A stretch of DNA of 5,794 nucleotides from Candidatus Omnitrophota bacterium. Lineage in GTDB: Bacteria; Omnitrophota; Gorgyraeia; Duberdicusellales; 4484-171. Below are positions 1-4,904 of the stretch, piece after piece (position 1 is the stretch's first letter; every line of letters starts with the position of its first letter). The position numbers were made by a program, and so were the translations under genes. Where the stretch lies: contig JAMWDA010000099.1 of assembly GCA_023818995.1 (NCBI GenBank), positions 1-5,794 on the forward strand. Reading direction: 5' to 3'. The notes below the pieces were generated by a model. That model saw only the letters and a list, made by a program, of their open reading frames with translations. It was not told where the DNA came from and did no database searches.

Positions 1-288
1 GCTTCTCAAGCAGAAGCTGACCTTAAAGTTGCTCAAGCACGTGCTGAAACACGACGAGCACTCGCGGTTGCTCAGGAACAGGAGATGAAAGCAAAAGCAC
101 AAGAGATGCGAGCGAAAGTTATCGAAGCGGAAGCACAAATCCCCTTAGCTATTGCTCAAGCATTTAAAGAGGGGAAATTGGGTGTTCTTGACTACTATAA
201 TTTACGCAATATACAAGCTGATACTTCCATGAGAGAAAAAATAGCACAAACCCAAACAGGAAAGGAAGATTCACAAAAACAAATATAA
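1..288 (+). CDS. floA: Flotillin-like protein FloA (UPF0365), C-terminal part
   Basis: This is the last 95 residues of a FloA-family protein; the frame is open to the left edge, so the 5' end lies outside the window. FloA is a bacterial flotillin that is anchored in the cytoplasmic membrane and forms assemblies in functional membrane microdomains. The visible part starts with an Ala/Glu/Gln-rich, charged, probably coiled-coil stretch ([13 protein letters not shown], then [21 protein letters not shown]). It continues with the family's typical tail, a [20 protein letters not shown] segment that matches the 'G..GVMDYMNIKNIDADTEMR' pattern I recall from Bacillus FloA. It ends in a polar tail rich in Gln and Lys. 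The membrane hairpin and the SPFH core must lie upstream. An NfeD-like partner gene is often found next to floA, but none is visible here. The next gene follows after 20 bp on the same strand and is probably in the same transcript. Confidence 0.92.
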   Translation, partial: ASQAEADLKVAQARAETRRALAVAQEQEMKAKAQEMRAKVIEAEAQIPLAIAQAFKEGKLGVLDYYNLRNIQADTSMREKIAQTQTGKEDSQKQI

Positions 289-308
289 CTTAAATTAACT
301 CGTAAAAA

Positions 309-680
309 ATGGAAATAATCATATTTATTGTCTGGCTATTTATAATTATCTTAAATATATTAACATATATAAAAAATAAAACAGAGGGAGAGAAAATATT
401 TAAAACAACTAATTCACCGTCGGTAAAACAAAAACTCTATAAACACGAATATAAAGAACCAAAACAAAAGACTATCGCTAAAGAAAAATATTCCTCCTCT
501 CAAGATAAAATTATTGAGCACAAAATCAATTTAGATATCCCCCAACCTGTAGAGAAAAATATAATTGATTTATCTTATAAAGAATTAGAGCGCGGGATTA
601 TATTTACTGTAATTTTAGGGGAACCTAAAGCTTACGATTTCTTAAAAACTTATTATCCTTATAGAAAAGATAAATTCTAA
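309..680 (+). CDS. Small single-pass membrane protein of unknown function, downstream of floA
   Basis: I do not recognise a named family for this 123-residue protein. Residues 3-21 are strongly hydrophobic (IIIFIVWLFIIILNILTYI) and should form one N-terminal membrane segment. Residues 22-85 are hydrophilic, rich in Lys, Glu and Ser, low in complexity and probably disordered. Residues 88-112 look ordered and conserved: an amphipathic SYKELERGIIF helix followed by ILGEPKA. This resembles a C-terminal 'R-x-I-I-x-x-x-I-L-G-x-P' pattern I associate with small proteins in several bacterial phyla, but I could not check this. The ATG at 309 is preceded by AT-rich sequence with no Shine-Dalgarno, so translation probably depends on readthrough from floA, whose stop is 20 bp upstream. 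The position suggests a membrane partner of FloA, which is inference only. The stop codon is 2 bp from the stop of the convergent PEBP gene. Confidence 0.72.
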   Translation: MEIIIFIVWLFIIILNILTYIKNKTEGEKIFKTTNSPSVKQKLYKHEYKEPKQKTIAKEKYSSSQDKIIEHKINLDIPQPVEKNIIDLSYKELERGIIFTVILGEPKAYDFLKTYYPYRKDKF

Positions 681-682
681 AA

Positions 683-1192
683 CTAATGTTTCTTATAAAG
701 TCCTATTAACTCTGCCTTATCAAGGATATGTCCTTGCATAGCTTTCTCTAATTCTTTTTTGGTTATACCCTCTTTTAAATTAAGTTTTCTATCTAATGCA
801 TATACCCGAAAAAAATAGCGATGCGTACCAAATGGTGGACATGGACCACCATAGTCTTTTTTACCAAAATCGTTAATTCCTTGTTTTCCTGGCACGCTAT
901 TTTCTTCTATTTTATTAAGAGTTGGCAGCATATCAAAAACAACCCAATGAACCCACGTACCCATAGGAGCATCAGGGTCATCAACTATTAAAGCTAAACT
1001 CTTTGTATCTTGGGGGATACCTTCAATAATAAGGGTAGGATTAACATCATCTCCTTGACAAGTGAATTTCTTAGGGATAAAACCATTATGTTCAAAATCA
1101 GGACTTCTAATTTGCATAATCTTACCTCCTTCTTCTCCTAAAATACATCTACTAATAAATAGAAGAGTTAGAAATATAATAAATTTTCTCAC
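683..1192 (-). CDS. YbhB/YbcL-type PEBP family protein (Raf kinase inhibitor-like), probably exported
   Basis: This 169-residue protein belongs to the phosphatidylethanolamine-binding protein family, bacterial YbhB/YbcL branch. Its molecular role in bacteria is mostly unknown. Family marks are clear: F-T-C-x-G-x-D-x-x-P near residues 43-52, the anion-pocket motif DDPDAP, GTWVHWVVFD, and GGPCPPFGTHRYFFRVYALD. The N-terminus (MRKFIIFLTLLFIS) has a basic start and a hydrophobic core and looks like a signal peptide. Cleavage near ILG-EE is possible. A Cys at residue 16 lies in a poor lipobox context, with Arg just before it. The start is GTG at 1192, supported by GGAGGTGA six bases upstream. A second start, ATG at 1117 (residue 26), has an equally strong Shine-Dalgarno and would give a 144-residue core without the signal peptide. 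The gene lies 20 bp downstream of the HAD gene and is probably co-transcribed with it. Confidence 0.93.
   Translation of the reverse strand: MRKFIIFLTLLFISRCILGEEGGKIMQIRSPDFEHNGFIPKKFTCQGDDVNPTLIIEGIPQDTKSLALIVDDPDAPMGTWVHWVVFDMLPTLNKIEENSVPGKQGINDFGKKDYGGPCPPFGTHRYFFRVYALDRKLNLKEGITKKELEKAMQGHILDKAELIGLYKKH
1121..1130 (-). promoter_or_regulatory. Second, internal ribosome binding site in the PEBP gene
   Basis: The minus strand reads AGGAGGTAAG, then ATT, then ATG at 1117. In the long frame these bases encode the Glu-Glu-Gly-Gly-Lys stretch at residues 20-24. The spacing from GGAGG to the ATG is about seven bases, close to ideal. The protein from this ATG (MQIRSPDF...) begins exactly where the PEBP fold normally begins. 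It is either a true alternative start or the only start, with the upstream codons acting as a leader. Confidence 0.6.
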
Positions 1193-1196
1193 TTTA

Positions 1197-1206
1197 CCTC
1201 ACCTCC
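1197..1206 (-). promoter_or_regulatory. Ribosome binding site for the PEBP GTG start
   Basis: On the minus strand the sequence reads GGAGGTGAGG, whose first eight bases match the 16S anti-Shine-Dalgarno very well, and six bases separate them from GTG at 1192. This supports the signal-peptide-bearing start even though it is GTG. The site lies just after the HAD stop codon (1213-1215). Confidence 0.8.
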
Positions 1207-1212
1207 CTTTAA

Positions 1213-1869
1213 TTAACTCCTCCTTATCATTTGGATAATCTCTTTCAAATTAGAAACCACTATCTTATTATATCTGGATTTCTCTATATCTATCAAACTA
1301 TTAGAACCTCCTTCCACAAATACAAAATCTATCCGTGCTCTCTTTGCTGTTTCTGCATCTATCCACATATCACCAAAAAATATACCATCTTTTTTCTTAA
1401 AATTGAACTTATTTAAAATATCGTTAAGTATCTTTGGTTCAGGCTTAAGAGTATCTATCTCATCAGCACAGAGAACATAATCTATATATTTTTTAAGCTT
1501 TAATTTCTCTAAGATTAAATCAGTATAATATCTTGGGCGATTAGAAGCAATTGCTACAAATTTACCTTTGCTCTTTAAAAAAGATAGAAGCTTACGAGAA
1601 TAGGGCATACATCTCACATACTTTAAAACTGCCTCTTTATGATGAGAGCGATAAACTCCCAAAGCATCATCTACATCTTTTTTAGGGAAAAATGTTTGAA
1701 TAAAAATCCTATCCCCTCTACCTACCTTCCTTTTAACTTCCCTGTACCCTACCGGTGAATAACCAAATCTTCTCAAAGTAAAATTAAGACTCTTCTCTAT
1801 GGCACGATAGGCGTTTACTAAAGTTCCATCAAGGTCAAATATAAAAACTTTTTTACTATTAAAAATCAT
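1213..1869 (-). CDS. HAD-superfamily phosphatase (phosphoglycolate phosphatase-like)
   Basis: This 218-residue cytoplasmic hydrolase has all four HAD motifs. Motif I is FIFDLDGTLV, with Asp12 as nucleophile and Asp14 as acid/base. Motif II is AIASNRP, with Ser109. Motif III is LKPEP, with Lys142. Motif IV is FFGDMWIDAE, with Asp167 and Asp171 for Mg2+. Residues of about 18-85 between motifs I and II form a helical C1 cap, as in the phosphoglycolate phosphatase/Gph and pyrophosphatase (PpaX) branch. The substrate cannot be read from the sequence; phosphoglycolate, pyrophosphate or another small phosphate ester are all possible. The ATG at 1869 puts DLDGT at the usual distance from the N-terminus, but the Shine-Dalgarno is weak (GGCAAG). 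A candidate promoter lies about 130 bp upstream, and the PEBP gene follows after 20 bp. Confidence 0.9.
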   Translation of the reverse strand: MIFNSKKVFIFDLDGTLVNAYRAIEKSLNFTLRRFGYSPVGYREVKRKVGRGDRIFIQTFFPKKDVDDALGVYRSHHKEAVLKYVRCMPYSRKLLSFLKSKGKFVAIASNRPRYYTDLILEKLKLKKYIDYVLCADEIDTLKPEPKILNDILNKFNFKKKDGIFFGDMWIDAETAKRARIDFVFVEGGSNSLIDIEKSRYNKIVVSNLKEIIQMIRRS

Positions 1870-2069
1870 AACTTGCCAAATTGAGTAAAATAATATTTTA
1901 GCATCGGTGGGAATATGTATCTATCATTTTGTGAAAGATATCCATTGGTTTTATTAAAAAATGTTTTTCTATAAAATAACTTAACCTCTTTTAGGCATTC
2001 TATTATACCAAATATTTTTTTTACTGTAACCAGATTTATGCTTAGAATGGACTCACGATTAGCGTTCAT
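1866..2069 (-). CDS. Doubtful 67-codon ORF overlapping the HAD start
   Basis: This short ORF starts at ATG 2069 and ends in an ATGA overlap of 4 nt with the HAD start. It may be translated and coupled to that gene. The case against it is stronger: no Shine-Dalgarno is present (only AT-rich sequence precedes the ATG), the product has no recognisable domain or signal peptide, and a well-formed promoter reading toward the HAD gene lies inside it. It could also be a decayed gene remnant. I keep it only because of the exact 4-nt overlap. Confidence 0.22.
   Translation of the reverse strand: MNANRESILSINLVTVKKIFGIIECLKEVKLFYRKTFFNKTNGYLSQNDRYIFPPMLKYYFTQFGKL
2002..2030 (-). promoter_or_regulatory. 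Candidate sigma-70 promoter for the HAD-PEBP pair
   Basis: The minus strand has a perfect -10 hexamer TATAAT (2007-2002) with an upstream TG at the extended -10 position. A -35-like GTTACA (2030-2025, four of six matches to TTGACA) sits 17 bases further upstream. Transcription would start near 1995, leaving a leader of about 126 nt before the HAD ATG. I see no riboswitch or strong GC-containing hairpin in that leader, only an AT-rich potential stem. In AT-rich DNA a chance TATAAT is common, but the extended -10 with correct spacing is better than background. Confidence 0.5.
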
Positions 2070-2141
2070 TTAATAACGAATTAAAAAATAAAAAACAAGA
2101 AGGGAGAAGAACAGAATTATACTTAATTACTTATGTTTATC

Positions 2142-2942
2142 CTAATCGTTATGCAAAGGTAAGTGAGTATGAACTAAATCTTTGTGATGATGATAATGAA
2201 TATGGGCAAGATTATATTTCAGTAAAAATTCCTCATCGTATAATACTTCTTTAGGATAATCGGAACGGACAATTTTATTCTCTTTGCCTAAAACATATAC
2301 CTTATCGGCGAGTTCCTCGATAATTTCTAAATGGTGAGTGGCAGTAATAATAGTTTTTCCTAAGCTATTCTCTTTAAGAATTATATCTATAATATCCCTT
2401 GTAGTTTGAGGATCAAGGCCTGCAGTTGGTTCATCTAAAAGTAAAACTTCTGGCTCCATAATTAAAACAGAAGCTATAGCTACTTTTTTTTTCTCTCCTA
2501 CACTCAACTGATATGGGGCACGATCCAGTAGTTCTTTAATTCTAAAAAGTTGCACAATTTTGGATAATCGTTTTTCTATCTCTTTTTGAGTAAATCCCAA
2601 ATTTAATAGAGAAAAAATAAGCTCATCTTTAACCGTGGGAGAAAATAATTGCACATCGGGATTTTGAAATAATAATCCTACTTTACTACGAAAAAATCTT
2701 ACAAACTCCCAATCGTTTAACAAATTCTCTCTAAATTCTCTATCCAAGGCTCTTATATAACCTTTCTGAGGGAAGATTAAAGCATCTAAGAGCATAAGCA
2801 AGGTAGTCTTACCTGTTCCATTTGCTCCCATAATTACTATTTTAGAACCCTCTTCTATATTTAAATTTATATCGCACAATGCAGGTATTTTACCATGGTA
2901 AGAAAAGTACACTCCTTTTAACTCAAATATTAACCTTGCCAT
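2142..2942 (-). CDS. cbiO: Nickel/cobalt ECF transporter ATP-binding protein CbiO, with His-rich tail
   Basis: This is the cytoplasmic ATPase of the ECF transporter. From ATG 2942 the protein has 266 residues and begins MARLIFELKG, the usual start of this family. A TTG at 2987 in the same frame would add 15 unlikely residues and a longer overlap. Motifs in order are Walker A GANGTGKT (39-46), Q-loop Gln93 in LLFQNPDVQLF, signature LSVGE (146-150), Walker B VLLLDE with Glu171, and switch His near 203-204 in TATHH. The FQNPDxQLF stretch is typical of ECF ATPases. The last 20 residues carry eight histidines (247, 249, 251-253, 258, 260 and 264), which probably bind or buffer the transported metal. 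The gene overlaps the end of cbiQ by 13 nt. As the only ATPase gene here it probably works as a homodimer. Nickel and cobalt cannot be told apart from sequence. Confidence 0.95.
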   Translation of the reverse strand: MARLIFELKGVYFSYHGKIPALCDINLNIEEGSKIVIMGANGTGKTTLLMLLDALIFPQKGYIRALDREFRENLLNDWEFVRFFRSKVGLLFQNPDVQLFSPTVKDELIFSLLNLGFTQKEIEKRLSKIVQLFRIKELLDRAPYQLSVGEKKKVAIASVLIMEPEVLLLDEPTAGLDPQTTRDIIDIILKENSLGKTIITATHHLEIIEELADKVYVLGKENKIVRSDYPKEVLYDEEFLLKYNLAHIHYHHHKDLVHTHLPLHND

Positions 2943-3757
2943 AGACTTAGACCCAATATAAAAATACCTATCACTAAGAATGCCCAATCTACAAAATGAG
3001 GTTTTGCAGACCGAGGCAATTTTACCTCTCGATAGTAACCCCTTGCAAGCATAGCATTGTAAACATCATTATAAAGGTTGTAAGAACGATGCCAGAAGTT
3101 AGCGATATTAGCTCCCACTAAGAATTGACCTTTCTTTATTGAGGGAATAAATCCTACTCTACTCTTTATTGCTAAATAAGTATTTTGAAACATCTCTACA
3201 AAAAAGTAAATATAACGATAACTCATACCTACAATCAAAACAAAAATATGCGGCACCCCAAATATCGGCAATACTTTTAAGAGCTCATATTTAAAAGTAG
3301 TAGTTATCAACAAAACGCATAAAGAAACTGAAGTCAAAACCCGTAAAAATAATATAGAGAAACTAAATAAACCTTGGTGAGTAATATTTAAAGTTAAATT
3401 AAATATCTTGAAAATAATTATAGGCTCGCCGGGAGTAAATACATTGAACAAAGAAGGTAGAGCAATAACCAGATAAAAAATGGGAACAAATACTAATGTG
3501 CGTTTCAAAAAAAATCTAAGCTCAATGGAAGAAAGATAGGATAACAAAATACATAGACTATAAACAGCTAAAATAAAAATTATACTTTTAGAAAAAAATA
3601 CAGCTAAAAGTAAAAAAAATACAAATAATGTTTTTATAGGAGGAGATAGTATCTGTAATAATCCCCTTTTAGAGGCATAATTTTCACAGAGAACTGACTC
3701 CCTAAAAAAAGAAAATGCACTTACAACTGAACGTTCGATAAAACTATTTACTCTCAT
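2930..3757 (-). CDS. cbiQ: ECF transporter coupling transmembrane protein CbiQ
   Basis: This 275-residue integral membrane protein is the T component that links the metal-binding CbiM to the CbiO ATPase. Hydrophobic segments lie at about 42-75 (probably two helices), 87-103, 130-153, 168-188 and 257-273. Between the last two is the long cytoplasmic coupling region, ending in AMLARGYYRE (residues 235-244). This contains the Ala-Arg-Gly coupling motif that docks into the ATPase groove. An SPPIKTL stretch before the first helix is also typical of CbiQ. The ATG at 3757 lies inside the end of the PDGLE gene (14-nt overlap) and has no good Shine-Dalgarno, so translational coupling is likely. Size and layout match full-length family members. 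Confidence 0.93.
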   Translation of the reverse strand: MRVNSFIERSVVSAFSFFRESVLCENYASKRGLLQILSPPIKTLFVFFLLLAVFFSKSIIFILAVYSLCILLSYLSSIELRFFLKRTLVFVPIFYLVIALPSLFNVFTPGEPIIIFKIFNLTLNITHQGLFSFSILFLRVLTSVSLCVLLITTTFKYELLKVLPIFGVPHIFVLIVGMSYRYIYFFVEMFQNTYLAIKSRVGFIPSIKKGQFLVGANIANFWHRSYNLYNDVYNAMLARGYYREVKLPRSAKPHFVDWAFLVIGIFILGLSLWQG

Positions 3758-4082
3758 TTTTATTAAGTAGCTTAGCTATAAATATAATAACCAAGGAAAT
3801 AACCATTATACCAAATAAACCAGAAAATACATAGGCCAAACTCAAATATCCTAATGGTTTATCTTCCCATCCCTTAAAAGCATAGTCAGGTAAAGGTGCT
3901 GACCAAATATTAGCTAATCTCTCTAACCCTTTAGGAAGATAACCAACCAATTCTTCAAGAGTTTCTATTCCCCATTCTCCCCATGCATCACCTGCTTTAA
4001 AATATTGGGGAATTATCAAACCTAAAGGAGAAATTAAGACTAAAAATATTATGCCTATCCATAATTTAGTTATCGTTCTCAT
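3744..4082 (-). CDS. PDGLE-domain small membrane component of nickel/cobalt ECF transporter (CbiN/NikN-like)
   Basis: This 112-residue protein has two membrane segments, at about 7-26 and 81-106, with an extracytoplasmic region between them. That region carries the PDGLE-domain pattern: SPLGL, AWGEWG, a GYLPKGLERL helix and a conserved APLPDY just before the second helix. PDGLE proteins occur with or fused to CbiM/NikM and take the place of CbiN as the accessory component needed for metal loading. The name-giving PDGLE string is not intact here, which is common in this subgroup. The ATG at 4082 overlaps the cbiM stop as ATGA (4 nt) and has a good Shine-Dalgarno, AAAGGAG at 4088-4094. A cbiN or nikN symbol would be a guess. 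Confidence 0.88.
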   Translation of the reverse strand: MRTITKLWIGIIFLVLISPLGLIIPQYFKAGDAWGEWGIETLEELVGYLPKGLERLANIWSAPLPDYAFKGWEDKPLGYLSLAYVFSGLFGIMVISLVIIFIAKLLNKNESK

Positions 4083-4765
4083 CCTATCTCCTTTCTAATT
4101 TCTAAAATGTCCGGTTCTCTTTTCTGTAAATACCTTATCACTAAAAAAGTAACAATTCCCTCAAGCCAGCCAAAGATTAAGAGGTGTTCAAGCATCATAG
4201 CTGGGATGGCTACGTTAAGTCCATAAGGACAATATAAAAATTTACCATCCGGGGTTTTATGAAGAATAGGTTGAATACCAAATTGGATTGCTGCGGTCAA
4301 ACTCGCTATGTTAAGTCCTATATACCCTCCAATACCTCCAGCAATAGCTCTCCTTAAAGAAGTAATAGGTGATGAACCACTAATAAGTTTGTATATGTAA
4401 TATCCTACGAATACCTCCACAAAAGCCATATTAAAACAATTTGCTCCCATAGTGGTTATACCACCATCTCCAAAAAGTAAAGCTTGAATTATTAAAACAA
4501 CACTAATAACAATAGAAGAAGCCCAAGGACCTAAAAGTATACCTGCTAAAACTGAACCGACAGCATGCCCCGTGGTCCCTCCTGGAATAGGAACATTGAA
4601 CATCATAATTACAAAACTAAACGCTGCACTTATAGCAAGTAAAGGAACTCTTTTTGTAGGGAAATCTCTCTTTACTTTAGCTGAACCAATAGCCCATATA
4701 GGTAGCATAGCTAAATACATCACTCCACTAGTAAGTGGTCCTAAATATCCATCAGGTATATGCAT
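4079..4765 (-). CDS. cbiM: Nickel/cobalt ECF transporter substrate-binding component CbiM/NikM
   Basis: This is the membrane S-component that binds Ni2+ or Co2+. From ATG 4765 it has 228 residues and starts MHIPDG, the conserved metal-binding N-terminus in which the free amine, Met1 and His2 take part in coordination. His67 in TTGHAVG falls at the same position as the third conserved ligand described for NikM2. Several hydrophobic helices follow, with the family segments FGDGGITTMGAN and AFVEVFVGYY. A GTG at 4771 in the same frame would add two residues and bury the essential N-terminus; it also lies within the Shine-Dalgarno, so 4765 is the real start. The gene is first in the four-gene operon and overlaps the PDGLE gene by 4 nt. 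Metal specificity cannot be decided from sequence. Confidence 0.95.
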   Translation of the reverse strand: MHIPDGYLGPLTSGVMYLAMLPIWAIGSAKVKRDFPTKRVPLLAISAAFSFVIMMFNVPIPGGTTGHAVGSVLAGILLGPWASSIVISVVLIIQALLFGDGGITTMGANCFNMAFVEVFVGYYIYKLISGSSPITSLRRAIAGGIGGYIGLNIASLTAAIQFGIQPILHKTPDGKFLYCPYGLNVAIPAMMLEHLLIFGWLEGIVTFLVIRYLQKREPDILEIRKEIG

Positions 4766-4767
4766 AT

Positions 4768-4779
4768 CCACCCCCTTTT
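4768..4779 (-). promoter_or_regulatory. Ribosome binding site that fixes the cbiM start
   Basis: The minus strand reads AAAAGGGGGTGG, followed by AT and the ATG at 4765. AAGGGGGTG pairs with the anti-Shine-Dalgarno along its whole length, with one G-U wobble, and leaves five bases between GGGGG and the ATG. The in-frame GTG at 4771-4769 is part of this element and so cannot be the start it serves. Confidence 0.75.
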
Positions 4780-4904
4780 AATAATAAAATCCGAATATTA
4801 ACAACAAGTTTATATAAAGATTTCAATAAATCTCTCTTAGCTATTTTGAGTTTCTAATTAGAATTTATTGCTCTGGATTTAAACAACTTATTAATTCACT
4901 AACT
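4772..4904 (-). promoter_or_regulatory. Leader/control region between porin and cbiM
   Basis: This AT-rich stretch between the porin stop and the cbiM ribosome binding site probably holds the promoter of the transporter operon. Two weak candidates are visible on the minus strand. One is TTGAAA (4826-4821) with GTTAAT (4802-4797), 18 bases apart. The other is TTGTTT (4886-4881) with TCTAAT (4862-4857), also 18 apart. A perfect 12-bp palindrome, TTCTAATTAGAA, lies at 4852-4863 and overlaps the second -10. An 8-bp inverted repeat, CAATAAAT/ATTTATTG, spans 4824-4831 and 4863-4870. These could be operator sites, but short AT-rich repeats arise easily by chance. I find no GTATGA...TCATAC NikR operator, no cobalamin riboswitch, no NiCo riboswitch that I can recognise, and no GC-rich terminator for the porin gene. 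Confidence 0.3.

Noticed and set aside
29..162. Repeated GCTCAAGCA in floA
   Set aside because: The two copies encode Ala-Gln-Ala in the Ala/Gln-rich coiled-coil part; this is coding redundancy and not a DNA element.
1145..1147. PEBP protein as a lipoprotein through Cys16
   Set aside because: The residues before the Cys (Ile-Ser-Arg) do not fit a lipobox, which needs a small residue directly before the Cys.
1231..1416. Plus-strand 61-codon ORF
   Set aside because: It lies antisense within the HAD gene, which has all its catalytic motifs. It has no Shine-Dalgarno or domain and is a shadow frame.
2079..2141. Rho-independent terminator after cbiO
   Set aside because: A T6-A-T6 run is present on the minus strand, but no stable stem lies directly before it.
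2942..2987. Longer cbiO from TTG 2987
   Set aside because: The start would be TTG, the extra 15 residues are the reverse of the CbiQ C-terminal coding context rather than family-like, and the overlap with cbiQ would be 58 nt. ATG 2942 gives the normal family N-terminus.
4572..4781. Plus-strand 69-codon ORF
   Set aside because: It is antisense to cbiM across the conserved N-terminal region, with no family resemblance.
4772..4904. Cobalamin or NiCo riboswitch, or NikR operator, upstream of cbiM
   Set aside because: The region is short and AT-rich. I see no B12-box-like or GC-rich junction elements, and no GTATGA-N16-TCATAC.
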